This document shows positions 23,715 through 32,474 of a stretch of 54,507 nucleotides of DNA, in pieces. This DNA comes from Burkholderiales bacterium. Its GTDB lineage: Bacteria > Pseudomonadota > Gammaproteobacteria > Burkholderiales > Burkholderiaceae_C. Positions within the stretch are counted from its first letter, which is position 1. Every line of letters begins with the position of its first letter. The translations under genes were made by a program, and so were the position numbers. The stretch spans positions 1-54,507 of the forward strand of contig CANHVY010000029.1 in assembly GCA_947464185.1 (NCBI GenBank), given 5' to 3'. The notes under the pieces were generated by a model that saw only the letters and a program-made list of their open reading frames with translations, was not told the origin of the DNA and did not search any database.

Positions 23715-25481
23715 ATGCCTTCCACCGACGCCGCCCAACACCGGGATTCAGATCAACCGGGCCCCCAGGAGATCAAGGCGGTGGCGGGGCCTTCGGAAAC
23801 CATGGGCATGCGCAATCTGGCCGAAATGGTCGAGGCTGCAGCCCGTCTTTACGCGGCGCAGAAGGCATTCACCGCCGTAGTGCCCAATGGCATGAACGGC
23901 AGCCTGACTTTCGAGCAGGTGGACCGACTGGCGGACGCCTTTGCGGCCTACCTGCGGAAAGAGCTCAAGGTGGCCGAGGGCACTCGCGTGGCGGTGCAGC
24001 TGCCCAACGGCCTGGCCTACCCGGTGGCGGTGTTCGGCACCTTCAAGGCCGGCTGCGTGCTGGTGAACACCAACCCGCTGTACACCGCGGCCGAAATGGA
24101 ACATCAGTTCCGCGACTCTGGCGCGCAAGTGCTGGTCATCACGGAGCTCTTTGCCGACAAGCTTGACGGGCTGATGGAGCGAACGTCGCTGCGCCATGTT
24201 GTCGTGGCCAGCGTTCCCGAGCTCTTTCCCGCCATCCCGCGGGGCATCGTTCGTGCGGTACAGCGCTGGTGGAGCCGCGCGCTGCCGCCGATCCGGGTCC
24301 CGCACCATCGCTTCATGGAGGCCATTGCCCGCGGGAGGCAGCAGTCGGCGCGCCTGGGCGGCGCAGATGCCGTAAGGCGCTGGTGGCAGCCTGTGGACCC
24401 CGAGGCCACCGCGGTGCTGCAGTACACCGGCGGCACGACCGGTGTGTCCAAGGGGGCGCAGCTGAGTCACCGCAACCTGCTGAGCAACGTGGCCCAGATC
24501 CGCGCCATGGGCGCCAGCCACATCGAGCCGGGCAAGGAATGCGTGCTGACGGCCCTGCCGCTGTACCACGTGTTCGCCTTCACTGCGAACCTGCTGAGCT
24601 TCTACGACGCGGGAGCGCGCAACGTTCTGATCCCGTCGCCGCGGCCCGTGCAGAACCTGCAGCGCGCCATCGAGAACACGCCGGTGACGTGGATCACGGG
24701 GGTCAACACCCTCTTCAACGCCCTGCTCAACGAGGAATGGTTCGTGGCCTACCCGCCGCGGCAGCTGAAGGCGGCCATTGCCGGCGGCGCCGCCCTGCAT
24801 CAGGCCGTGGCGCAGCGCTGGGAGGAAGTCACCGGGACCCGTATCGTCGAGGGCTACGGCCTGACCGAGGCCTCGCCCGTGGTGACCTTCAACCCGCTGG
24901 AAGGTCGGCGCCGCATCGGGTCCATCGGCGTGCCTGTGCCGGGCACGGAGGTGCGGCTGGTTGACGAGCAAGGGAGGGAGGTTCCGGTGGGGCAGCCCGG
25001 CGAACTTCTGGTGCAAGGCCCCCAGGTGATGCAGGGCTACTGGAACCAGCCTGAAGAGACGTCGCTCGTGCTGCACGACGGCTGGCTGCGTACGGGAGAT
25101 GTCGCCGTGGTGGACGCGGACGGTTACTGCACGATCGTGGACCGCAAGAAGGACCTGATCCTGGTGTCGGGCTTCAACGTCTATCCCAACGAGGTGGAGG
25201 ACACGGTCAGCCTCCTGGACGCAGTGATGGAGGCTGCAGTGGTCGGCATCCCGGACGAGGTGAGCGGCGAGGCAGTCCGCGTCTATGTCGTGCGCCGCGA
25301 CGAGTCCCTGAGCGCCGAGCAGGTCATCACCCATTGCAGAACCACGCTCACGGGCTACAAGGTGCCGAAGTCGGTGGTGTTCCGGGACGAGTTGCCCAAG
25401 ACGCCCATCGGCAAGATCCTGCGCAAGGACTTGAAGGCCGAGGTGAAGGCCGAGTTCGCCGCCCGGACACCGCCCACCTGA
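23715..25481 (+). CDS. Long-chain acyl-CoA ligase / AMP-dependent synthetase
   Basis: A 588-residue ANL-superfamily enzyme of FadD type. The P-loop is YTGGTTGVSKGA, with EGYGLTEASPVV, GWLRTGDVAVVD, DRKKDLILVSGFNVYPNEVE and the C-terminal catalytic Lys in PKTPIGKILRKDL. It activates a carboxylic acid to its CoA thioester via an acyl-adenylate. ATG 23715 is preceded by GGGAG. The BASS transporter 24 bp downstream suggests uptake and activation of the same acid. Chain length cannot be told from sequence. Confidence 0.9.
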   Translation: MPSTDAAQHRDSDQPGPQEIKAVAGPSETMGMRNLAEMVEAAARLYAAQKAFTAVVPNGMNGSLTFEQVDRLADAFAAYLRKELKVAEGTRVAVQLPNGLAYPVAVFGTFKAGCVLVNTNPLYTAAEMEHQFRDSGAQVLVITELFADKLDGLMERTSLRHVVVASVPELFPAIPRGIVRAVQRWWSRALPPIRVPHHRFMEAIARGRQQSARLGGADAVRRWWQPVDPEATAVLQYTGGTTGVSKGAQLSHRNLLSNVAQIRAMGASHIEPGKECVLTALPLYHVFAFTANLLSFYDAGARNVLIPSPRPVQNLQRAIENTPVTWITGVNTLFNALLNEEWFVAYPPRQLKAAIAGGAALHQAVAQRWEEVTGTRIVEGYGLTEASPVVTFNPLEGRRRIGSIGVPVPGTEVRLVDEQGREVPVGQPGELLVQGPQVMQGYWNQPEETSLVLHDGWLRTGDVAVVDADGYCTIVDRKKDLILVSGFNVYPNEVEDTVSLLDAVMEAAVVGIPDEVSGEAVRVYVVRRDESLSAEQVITHCRTTLTGYKVPKSVVFRDELPKTPIGKILRKDLKAEVKAEFAARTPPT

Positions 25482-25505
25482 CACCGTAAACCCCAAGGAC
25501 CGGCC

Positions 25506-26426
25506 ATGCTCACTGAAACCGAAACCCGTCTGTTGGGCCTGATGATGGCGCTGATCATGCTGGGCATGGGCGCCTCGCTGACCTTCCGCGACTTCCTGAT
25601 CGCGTTTCGCAAGCCCAAGGGGGTGCTCGTCGGGCTGCTATGCCAGTACGGGATCATGCCCTTCCTGGGCTACGCGATGGCGATGATGCTGGGGCTGCCG
25701 CCTGCGCTGGCCGTGGGTCTGATCCTGATGGGCTGCATGCCCGGAGGCACCACCTCCAACATCTTCACCTACTTCAGCAAGGGCGCGCTGGCACTGTCGA
25801 TCATGATGACCAGCGTGTCCACGCTGGTGGCGGTGGTGGTCGTGCCTGTGCTCATCCGCTTCTACTCGGGGCTGGCGGGCATCCAGGGCGAGTTCGTCAT
25901 CCCGGCGGCCAACGTGGCGCAGGTGCTCGTGGTGCTGCTGGTGCCCACGGTCATCGGCATGGTCCTGCGCAAGGTCAATCCCAACATCGGCGCAACGGTG
26001 GAACTGATCGGTAGCCTGCTGGGCGTGCTGGTGATCCTGTTCCTGATCGTTTCCTGGGTGCCGCGCAACCACCAGTTGCTCATGACCACGCCGGCGCCAA
26101 TCTTCTTCGCGGCCATCGGGCTCGGGCTCGTCGGCATGGCGCTCGGCTTCTTCCTTGCCCGCCTGCTGCGTCAGGATGCCAACCGCTCGCGCACGATCGC
26201 GCTGGAAACGGGCATTCAGAACGGGCCGTTGGCGGTGCTCATCGTGACGCTGACCTTTACCGGCGAGCAGCAGCAGCAGGTGCTGCTGATCCCGGTGCTC
26301 TACTCGCTGTTCATCGTCCTGACCTCCACCGCCGTGACGCTGTGGTTCCGGCGCCTTGCCGACCGCGAGGCCGTCGCTCGCGACCGCACCAAGGTCGGCG
26401 CGCTGGCGCCCGCGGCGGCCCGCTGA
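25506..26426 (+). CDS. Bile acid:sodium symporter (BASS) family transporter
   Basis: A 306-residue membrane protein with nine to ten helices. BASS family motifs include LIMLGMGASLTFRDF, GLILMGCMPGGTTSNIFTYF (the discontinuous-helix region for sodium binding) and ALETGIQNGPLAVLIV. Bacterial members import organic acids such as pantoate or pyruvate-like compounds with sodium. It is 24 bp after the acyl-CoA ligase gene, so the two form an operon. It converges with the M20 gene with a 25-bp gap and no terminator. Confidence 0.92.
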   Translation: MLTETETRLLGLMMALIMLGMGASLTFRDFLIAFRKPKGVLVGLLCQYGIMPFLGYAMAMMLGLPPALAVGLILMGCMPGGTTSNIFTYFSKGALALSIMMTSVSTLVAVVVVPVLIRFYSGLAGIQGEFVIPAANVAQVLVVLLVPTVIGMVLRKVNPNIGATVELIGSLLGVLVILFLIVSWVPRNHQLLMTTPAPIFFAAIGLGLVGMALGFFLARLLRQDANRSRTIALETGIQNGPLAVLIVTLTFTGEQQQQVLLIPVLYSLFIVLTSTAVTLWFRRLADREAVARDRTKVGALAPAAAR

Positions 26427-26451
26427 AGACGCGCGCGGCGCCGGCTAGCTC

Positions 26452-27690
26452 TCAGGCGCGCAGCAGGTCGAGCAACGTGCGCGCGATCACCTTGGTGGCG
26501 CGCCGAAGGTCTTCCAGCACCAGGTGCTCGTCGGCTCGCTTGGCGTTGGACTCGAGCACCGTGCGCGGGCCGGCCCCATAGATCACGGCCGGCACGCCGT
26601 GTTCGCCGTAGAGGCGTACATCGGTGTACAGCGGTGTGCCGCTCTCGGGGATGGGCTCGCCAAAGATGGCCTGCCCGTGGCGCTGGATGGCCTCGACCAG
26701 CACGCGGTTGCCGGGCAGAGGCTTGAGGGCGTTGGCCAGCACCAGGCGGCGAATCTCCAGGCGGATTCCCGGGGTCTGGGCGACGATGGACTCGATCAAC
26801 TGCCGCACCTCGGCTTCCACAGCCGCGGAGTCTTCCTCGGGGATCATGCGGCGGTCGAGCTTGAGCGCCACCTTGCCGGGGACGACGTTGGTGTTGCTGC
26901 CACCCTCGATGCGGCCCACGTTCAGGTAGGGGTGGGTGATGCCCGTGACCTGCGAGCGCCGCGTGCGCAGCACGTCGTTGTGGGCATACAGGGCGGTGAG
27001 CAGCTTGTTGGCGGCTTGCAGCGCGTCCACGCCCGTGTGCGGGTAGGCGGCGTGGGAGGCGGTGCCGTGCAGGGTGACCTCCATCTGCAGGCAGCCGTTG
27101 TGGGCGGTGACCACCTGGTAGCTGAAACCGGCGGCGATCAGCAGGTCAGGCTTGGTGAGGCCTTGGGCCAGCAGCCAGCCCGGACCGAGTTCGCCGCCGA
27201 ATTCCTCGTCGTAGGTGAAGTGCAACTCGACGCCGCCTTTCAGCGGCAGGTTCAGCGACTCCAGCGCCCGCACCGCGAAGGTGAAGCTGGCGAAGTCGCT
27301 CTTGCTCACGGCGGCGGCACGGCCATAGAGCTTGCCGTCCGCAATCTCGGCGCCGTAGGGGTCGTGCGTCCAGCCATCACCTGGGGGCACCACGTCGCCA
27401 TGGGCGTTCAGCGCCACCACGGGTCCGGAGCCGGGTGCGCCGTAGGGGCGGCGCACGATCAGGTTGGTGATGCTCTGCAGCCCGTAGGCGCGCACCTCGG
27501 CCTCGGGCACCGGATGGGCCTCAGCGGTGTAGCCCATGCCCGCCAGCAGCTCGGCCGTGCGTCGGGCGTGCGGCGCGTTGTTCCCGGGCGGCGTGTCGGT
27601 GGGCACGCGCACGAGGGCTTGCAGGAAACCCACTTCGTCGTCGAAGTGGGCGTCGATCCAGGCGTCCAGGGTGTCGTAGGGGGTGTTCAT
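26452..27690 (-). CDS. M20 family metallo-amidohydrolase (ArgE/DapE/ACY1-like)
   Basis: A 412-residue protein. Di-zinc ligands are visible in LNAHGDVVPPGDGWTHDPYG (His, Asp) and HFTYDEEFGGELGPGWLL (Glu-Glu), with the lid domain GTASHAAYPHTGVDALQAAN and the late YTDVRLYGEHGVPAVIYGAG. The family removes acyl or carbamoyl groups from amino acids. Its ATG overlaps the stop of uraD-allC (ATGA), so it belongs to the allantoin operon. No ureidoglycolate-processing gene is present in the window, and this enzyme is a candidate for that or a related ureide step, by inference only. Confidence 0.85.
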   Translation of the reverse strand: MNTPYDTLDAWIDAHFDDEVGFLQALVRVPTDTPPGNNAPHARRTAELLAGMGYTAEAHPVPEAEVRAYGLQSITNLIVRRPYGAPGSGPVVALNAHGDVVPPGDGWTHDPYGAEIADGKLYGRAAAVSKSDFASFTFAVRALESLNLPLKGGVELHFTYDEEFGGELGPGWLLAQGLTKPDLLIAAGFSYQVVTAHNGCLQMEVTLHGTASHAAYPHTGVDALQAANKLLTALYAHNDVLRTRRSQVTGITHPYLNVGRIEGGSNTNVVPGKVALKLDRRMIPEEDSAAVEAEVRQLIESIVAQTPGIRLEIRRLVLANALKPLPGNRVLVEAIQRHGQAIFGEPIPESGTPLYTDVRLYGEHGVPAVIYGAGPRTVLESNAKRADEHLVLEDLRRATKVIARTLLDLLRA

Positions 27691-29486
27691 TCGGCAAGTC
27701 CCTCCAGCAGGTGCAGGAAGGCCTGCACCACCAGCTCGGTGTCGTGGTTGGTGATGGATTCCAGCGGGTTGTGGCTGATACCGCTGTTCAGACCGCGCAT
27801 GAAGAGCATGGCCTGGGGCATCACCTCGTGCAGCTTCATGGCGTCGTGCCCTGCGCCGCTGGGCATGCGGAACACCGGCAGGCCCAGGGCCTGGACGGCG
27901 GCTTCCCAGCGCGCCTGCCATGCGGGATGGCTGGGGGCGGCGGGCACGGCCAGCGTGCGCTCGATCTGGAACGACAGGCCGCGCCGGGCGCAGATCCGTT
28001 CGATTTCGGCTTCCACGTCCGTGGCCAGGGCGTCGCGCGCCGCGTTGGTGGTGGCGCGCAGGTCCAGGCTGAAGCGGCAACGCCCAGGCACCACGTTGAT
28101 GGAGCCGGCGGGCACTTCCAGCTGGCCCACCGTGCCCACCACGTCGGGTACCGAGGCCGCACGGCGCTCCACGTACAGGATGACCTCGGCCGCCGCCGCG
28201 GCGGCGTCGCGCCGGCGGTTCATGGGCGTGGTGCCGGCGTGGCTGGCCATGCCCTGGATCTCCACCAGGCAGCGCACGCTGCCGTTGATGGAGGTGACCA
28301 CGCCCAGCGGCAGGTCCATCTCGTTGAGCACCGGGCCCTGCTCGATGTGCACCTCCACGAAACCGAGGTAGCGCGAGGCTTCACGTTGCAGGGCGCCAAT
28401 GGCCTCCATCGTGCCCGGCAGGCCGGCCTGATGCATGGCCTGGCGCATGGTCACGCCGTCGGCGTCGGTCTGCTCCAGCCAGGCGGGGTTGAAGTGCCCT
28501 ATCAGCGCCCCTGAGCCCAGGAAAGTGGCGCGGTAGCGCTGGCCTTCTTCTTCCGCAAAGCCCACCACCTCGATACCGAAGGGCAGGCGCTTGCCGGCCC
28601 GGTGAAGTTCGCGCACGCAGGCCATGGGCACGAGGATGCCCAGGCGCCCGTCGTACTTGCCGCCATTGCGCACGGTGTCGAAGTGGCTGCCCGTCATGAG
28701 CAGCGGGGCCTGCGGGCCGGCGCCGTGGTAGACCCCCACCACGTTGCCCACCGCGTCCACCGACACCTCGTCAAAGCCGCTCTCGCGCATCCAGGACTGC
28801 AATTGCGCGCTGCAGGCGCGGTGCGCGTCGGTGAGGTAGGTGACGGTGAGCTGGCCGCGCTCCTTGAAGCCGGGGTCGCTGTGAAGCGCCAGTTGCTCGG
28901 CCCAGTCCCACACCAGGTTGCCCAGCGTGGGGGATTCACCGAAACGGTCAGCCAGGCGAATCTCGGCGATGCGGTGGATATGTCGGAGCGCCTCGGCCTG
29001 CTCAAAGTCGGCCGGGTTCTGCAGCCGCCGGGCGAAGGTGTCGATGATCTGGTGGCGGGTCAGCCCCTGGCCGCGCGGGCCGCGCACGGCCAGGATGAAG
29101 GGGAAGCCGAACTTGGCGTTGTAGCCGGCGTTGAGTTGCTGCAGGCGTGCGAACTCCTCGGGTGTGCAGTCGGTCAGGCCGGCCTTGCCCTGCTCGTTCG
29201 TGGACTCCGCCGTGAGCGTCTTGCTGACCATGGCCTTGCCAGCCAACTCGGGGTGGGCGCGGATCAGGGCCAGCTGCTGGTCCTGCGGGGCGTGCCGCAC
29301 GGCGTCGGCCAGGGCTTGCTTCAGCGCGGACAGCGTGGCAAACGGGCGGCGCTGCCAGGCTTGTTGCGCCACCCAGGGCGAGTGCTCGTAGGTGCCGTCG
29401 AGCAGCGCGGTGAACGTGGCCTGGTCCGCCGCGTTGAGTTGCGCGAGCGACAGGGCAGGGGTGGCGGATGAAGTGGCGTGGTTCAT
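27687..29486 (-). CDS. UraD-AllC fusion: OHCU decarboxylase plus allantoate amidohydrolase
   Basis: A 599-residue bifunctional protein. Residues about 10-175 are UraD: RAHPELAGKAMV with catalytic His, ESTNEQGKAGL and KFGFPFILAVRG; it decarboxylates OHCU to S-allantoin. Residues about 180-599 are an M20-type allantoate amidohydrolase: GSHFDTVRNGGKYDG, FAEEEGQRYRATFLGS, VHIEQGPVLN, GMASHAGTTPMNRRRDA, SGAGHDAM and GISHNPLE. It releases ammonia and ureidoglycine from allantoate. The two steps flank allantoinase in the pathway, whose gene puuE lies 14 bp upstream. ATG 29486 is the start. Confidence 0.92.
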   Translation of the reverse strand: MNHATSSATPALSLAQLNAADQATFTALLDGTYEHSPWVAQQAWQRRPFATLSALKQALADAVRHAPQDQQLALIRAHPELAGKAMVSKTLTAESTNEQGKAGLTDCTPEEFARLQQLNAGYNAKFGFPFILAVRGPRGQGLTRHQIIDTFARRLQNPADFEQAEALRHIHRIAEIRLADRFGESPTLGNLVWDWAEQLALHSDPGFKERGQLTVTYLTDAHRACSAQLQSWMRESGFDEVSVDAVGNVVGVYHGAGPQAPLLMTGSHFDTVRNGGKYDGRLGILVPMACVRELHRAGKRLPFGIEVVGFAEEEGQRYRATFLGSGALIGHFNPAWLEQTDADGVTMRQAMHQAGLPGTMEAIGALQREASRYLGFVEVHIEQGPVLNEMDLPLGVVTSINGSVRCLVEIQGMASHAGTTPMNRRRDAAAAAAEVILYVERRAASVPDVVGTVGQLEVPAGSINVVPGRCRFSLDLRATTNAARDALATDVEAEIERICARRGLSFQIERTLAVPAAPSHPAWQARWEAAVQALGLPVFRMPSGAGHDAMKLHEVMPQAMLFMRGLNSGISHNPLESITNHDTELVVQAFLHLLEGLAE

Positions 29487-29500
29487 GGCTTGTGCATCCC

Positions 29501-30529
29501 TCAGCCCCAGACGAAGGCGGTCTTCGCGTCGAACGGATGGGTGGCGCGCCAGTGGTGGGCAATGTCCACCCGGCGCGTGACCCACACGCGGTCGTGCTTT
29601 TCGATGTGGTCCAGGAAGCGCTGCAGCGCACGCATGCGCCCGGGCCGGCCGAGCAAGCGGCAGTGCATGCCGATGCTCATCATGCTGGGGAGCTCGGCGC
29701 CCTCGGCGTAGTGCACGTCGAAGGCATCGCGCAGGTACTCGAAGAACTCGTCGCCGTGGCTGTAGCCCTGCGGCAGCGCAAAGCGCATGTCGTTGCAGTC
29801 CAGCGTGTAGGGCACCACCAGGTGCGGTGCCAGGGTGCCGTCGGTCTTGCGGACCTGCAGCCAGAACGGCAGGTCGTCGCCGTAGTAGTCGCTGTCGTAG
29901 GTGAAGCCGCCGAAGTCGGCCACCAGTCGCCGGGTGTTGGGGCTGTCGCGGCCGGTGTACCAGCCGGCGCCGTGCACCACGCGCGGGGCGCCGCCCTCGC
30001 CGTCACCGGTCATGCGGCGGATGATGTCCATGCCGATGCGCATGTGCTCGCGCTCGGTGGCCTCGTCCATGCCCTGGTAGTGGATCCAGCGCCAGCCATG
30101 GCAGGCGATCTCATGGCCCAGTTCGACGAAGGCGGCGGTCACCTCGGGACAGCGCTCCAGCGCCATGGAGATGCCGAACACCGTCAGCGGCAGGCCGCGC
30201 CTTTCAAACTCCCGCAGGATGCGCCACACGCCCACGCGGCTGCCGTATTCGTACACGCCTTCCATGCTCAGGTGGCGCGCCGGGAAGGCCGGCGGGTTGA
30301 ACATCTCGGACAGGAATTGCTCGCTGCCGGCGTCACCGTGCAGCACGGAGTTCTCTCCGCCTTCCTCGTAGTTCAGCACGAACTGCACGGCCACGCGGGC
30401 GTTGCCGGGCCACCGGGCCTGCGGCGGGTGGCGGCCGTGGCCCAACAGGTCGCGGGGGTAGGCGGGGGCGTGGTCGCCAGATGTCCTGGAGACCCGGTCC
30501 GTGGGAGGTGTGTTCAGGGGTGTTGACAT
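29501..30529 (-). CDS. puuE: Allantoinase PuuE (polysaccharide-deacetylase fold)
   Basis: A 342-residue protein. PuuE signatures are VQFVLNYEEGGENSVLHGDA, RHLSMEGVYEYGSRVG, HEIACHGWRWIHYQGM, GWYTGRDSPNTRRL and DSDYYGDDLPFW. This family hydrolyses allantoin to allantoate without the metal centre of AllB-type allantoinases. It is the first gene of the operon puuE, uraD-allC, M20. It is divergent from puuD across a 98-bp gap carrying inverted repeats. Confidence 0.93.
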   Translation of the reverse strand: MSTPLNTPPTDRVSRTSGDHAPAYPRDLLGHGRHPPQARWPGNARVAVQFVLNYEEGGENSVLHGDAGSEQFLSEMFNPPAFPARHLSMEGVYEYGSRVGVWRILREFERRGLPLTVFGISMALERCPEVTAAFVELGHEIACHGWRWIHYQGMDEATEREHMRIGMDIIRRMTGDGEGGAPRVVHGAGWYTGRDSPNTRRLVADFGGFTYDSDYYGDDLPFWLQVRKTDGTLAPHLVVPYTLDCNDMRFALPQGYSHGDEFFEYLRDAFDVHYAEGAELPSMMSIGMHCRLLGRPGRMRALQRFLDHIEKHDRVWVTRRVDIAHHWRATHPFDAKTAFVWG

Positions 30530-30553
30530 GGTTCGATTCTGACTGCGCCGTCG

Positions 30554-30618
30554 GGCAGGGTGCTTTCGGCGCCTCGCGAGGCGCTGGATACACTCGTTGA
30601 ACCCCAGACCACCCTGCC
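30554..30618. promoter_or_regulatory. Nested inverted repeats between puuE and puuD
   Basis: A perfect 16-bp palindrome, GCGCCTCGCGAGGCGC, sits at 30569-30584. It lies between 9-bp arms GGCAGGGTG (30554-30562) and CACCCTGCC (30610-30618). Divergent catabolic promoters often share such operators. No regulator gene for this cluster is in the window, so the binding protein is unknown. Confidence 0.5.
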
Positions 30619-30627
30619 GCAGCGTTG

Positions 30628-31851
30628 ATGGAAGCTTACCTGCTCGATTGGGCCAACCTCCTGCTACGTTGGCTGCACGTGATCACGGCCATCGCCTGGA
30701 TTGGCTCGTCCTTCTACTTCGTGTTTCTGGACAACAACCTCATCCGCCCCACCAGCCCTGATCTGCTGGAAAAGGGTGTGGATGGTGCGATGTGGGCCGT
30801 GCACGGCGGCGGTTTCTACAACCCGCAGAAGTACATGGTGGCGCCCCGCAAGATCCACACCAAGCTGCACTGGTTCTACTGGGAGGCCTACTCCACCTGG
30901 CTCAGTGGCTTCGCGTTGTTCACGGTGATGTACCTGTGGAATGCCAGCACCTTCCTGGTGGACAAGTCGCTGATGGGCTGGTCGCCCATGGTGGCGGGGG
31001 CTGCGGCGGTGGGTTTTCTCGTGGGCTTCTGGGTGATCTATGACCTCGTGTGTCGCACCCTGGGCTTCCGGCGCCACGGCGAGATGGTGGTGGGTGTCGT
31101 GATGCTGGCGGCGATTGCCTTGGCGTCATGGGCAGCGTGCCAGCTCTTTCCCGGCCGCGCCGCCTTCCTGCTGGTGGGCGCCATGATCGCCACGGCCATG
31201 AGCGCCAACGTGTTCTTCTGGATCATCCCCGGCCAGCGCAAGGTGGTGGCCGCCATGACCAGCGGTCAGAAGTCCGACCCGAAGGAACTGGCCATCCACG
31301 GCAAGCGCGGCAAGCAGCGCAGCGTGCACAACACCTACTTCACGCTGCCGGTGCTGATCGCCATGCTCTCCAACCACTACGGTTGGCTGTACCAGGGGCC
31401 TTGGAACTGGGTGGTGCTGTTCGTGCTGATGCTGGCTGGGGCCTTGATCCGTCACAGTTTCGTGGCGCGCCACCGCGCCCTGATCGAGGGCCGCCGCGTC
31501 CCCTGGGAGATCGCCGGCGCTGGCGTGCTGTTGATCGTGGGCCTCATCATCGGGATGAAGCCCGCGCCTCAGCCCGCCGCCTTGGCTGCGTCGGCGGCTG
31601 CGCAAACCCCGGTCACGGCCGCCGACATGCACGCCGTGGTCGAGCAGCGCTGCCTGGTGTGCCACAACGCCCAGGTGCAGCAGAAGAACGTGGCCCTGCA
31701 CACGCCGGAGCTGCTCAAGCAGCACGCCTTGTCGGTCTACCAGCAGGTGTCGGTACTCAAGCTGATGCCCATGAACAATGCCACCCAGTTGACCGAGGCC
31801 GAGCGCGACCTGGTGCGCCGCTGGTGGGAAGCCGGGGCGCCGGTGCGCTGA
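30628..31851 (+). CDS. puuD: PuuD, membrane urate oxidase with C-terminal cytochrome c domain
   Basis: A 407-residue protein. The first 310 residues hold about eight membrane helices of the urate hydroxylase domain (WLHVITAIAWIGSSFYFVFL, FFWIIPGQRKVVAAMTSGQ, FTLPVLIAMLSNHYGW). Residues about 330-407 are a class I-type cytochrome c with heme motif CLVCH and the axial Met region LKLMPMNNATQL. It oxidises urate to 5-hydroxyisourate and feeds electrons to the respiratory chain. I chose ATG 30628. A broken paralogue lies at 37354-38593. Confidence 0.94.
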   Translation: MEAYLLDWANLLLRWLHVITAIAWIGSSFYFVFLDNNLIRPTSPDLLEKGVDGAMWAVHGGGFYNPQKYMVAPRKIHTKLHWFYWEAYSTWLSGFALFTVMYLWNASTFLVDKSLMGWSPMVAGAAAVGFLVGFWVIYDLVCRTLGFRRHGEMVVGVVMLAAIALASWAACQLFPGRAAFLLVGAMIATAMSANVFFWIIPGQRKVVAAMTSGQKSDPKELAIHGKRGKQRSVHNTYFTLPVLIAMLSNHYGWLYQGPWNWVVLFVLMLAGALIRHSFVARHRALIEGRRVPWEIAGAGVLLIVGLIIGMKPAPQPAALAASAAAQTPVTAADMHAVVEQRCLVCHNAQVQQKNVALHTPELLKQHALSVYQQVSVLKLMPMNNATQLTEAERDLVRRWWEAGAPVR

Positions 31852-31888
31852 CGGCCTGAAGGGGCCTTCAAGAGTTCCTGACATCTAC

Positions 31889-31986
31889 CAGCTGCCATTC
31901 ATCAGCTGCCAGTCACCAGCTGCCAGTCACCAGCCGAGATCTACCCACTGACCCGTACCCACTGCCCCCTGCCATCTGCCCGTCGA
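31889..31986 (+). repeat. Degenerate 14-bp tandem repeats between puuD and the HIU hydrolase gene
   Basis: Seven units of exactly 14 bp start at 31889, 31903, 31917, 31931, 31945, 31959 and 31973. Units 2 and 3 are identical (CAGCTGCCAGTCAC) and unit 1 differs at 3 positions. Units 4-7 decay progressively but keep the 14-bp register and the (C/T)TGCC core in most. The gap 31852-32006 contains nothing else recognisable. It may bind a regulator or be a slippage product. Confidence 0.75.
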
Positions 31987-32006
31987 ACTCAAGGAAACCG
32001 CGCATC

Positions 32007-32360
32007 ATGGGATTGAGCACACATGTTCTGGATACCTATCACGGCCGGCCAGCGGCCGGGATGACCGTGAGCCTCTACGCCACCAGCCCAGCGGGCCTGC
32101 AGCTGTTGCGCCAGGTGGTGCTGAATGGTGACGGTCGCGGGCCCGACGGCCCGCTGCTGTCCAACGACGAGTTGCGTGCAGGCACTTACCGCCTGGTGTT
32201 TGACGTGGCAGCCTACTTCAGGCGCCAGGGTGTGGCGTTGCCCGACCCGCCGTTCCTGGACCAGGTACCGCTGGACTTCGGCATCGCCCACGCCAGCCAG
32301 CACTACCACGTGCCCCTGGTCTGCACGCCCTGGACTTACAGCACGTACCGCGGGTCCTGA
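32007..32360 (+). CDS. uraH: 5-hydroxyisourate hydrolase (transthyretin-like)
   Basis: A 117-residue protein. HIU hydrolase hallmarks are the N-terminal LSTHVLDTYHGRPAAGM with active-site His, GTYRLVFDVAAYF, QHYHVPL with the second His, and the C-terminal tetrapeptide YRGS. It hydrolyses 5-hydroxyisourate, the PuuD product, to OHCU for UraD. No signal peptide is present, so it is cytoplasmic. It follows puuD on the same strand after the 14-bp repeat array, with AAGGA before ATG. Confidence 0.95.
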   Translation: MGLSTHVLDTYHGRPAAGMTVSLYATSPAGLQLLRQVVLNGDGRGPDGPLLSNDELRAGTYRLVFDVAAYFRRQGVALPDPPFLDQVPLDFGIAHASQHYHVPLVCTPWTYSTYRGS

Positions 32361-32439
32361 CCGGGCACTGAGCGGGCCCTGACCAAGTGCTGACGTGCCC
32401 GAGGGCCCGCGCCGGCCGCGTTCAGCTTTGGCCGGCCCC

Positions 32440-32445
32440 TAGAAT
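32440..32445 (+). promoter_or_regulatory. Candidate -10 box upstream of xdhA
   Basis: TAGAAT in CCTAGAATCG sits 35 bp before the xdhA start and repeats the decamer found before the DUF3297 gene. The -35 region is not clear. It would let xdhABC be transcribed separately from uraH. Confidence 0.45.
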
Positions 32446-32474
32446 CGACCGACGATTGCAGAGGTCCCAGCGCC

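Noticed and set aside
31889..31986. Tandem repeats considered as a CRISPR-like array
   Set aside because: Units are contiguous 14-mers without spacers and decay gradually; no cas gene is present.
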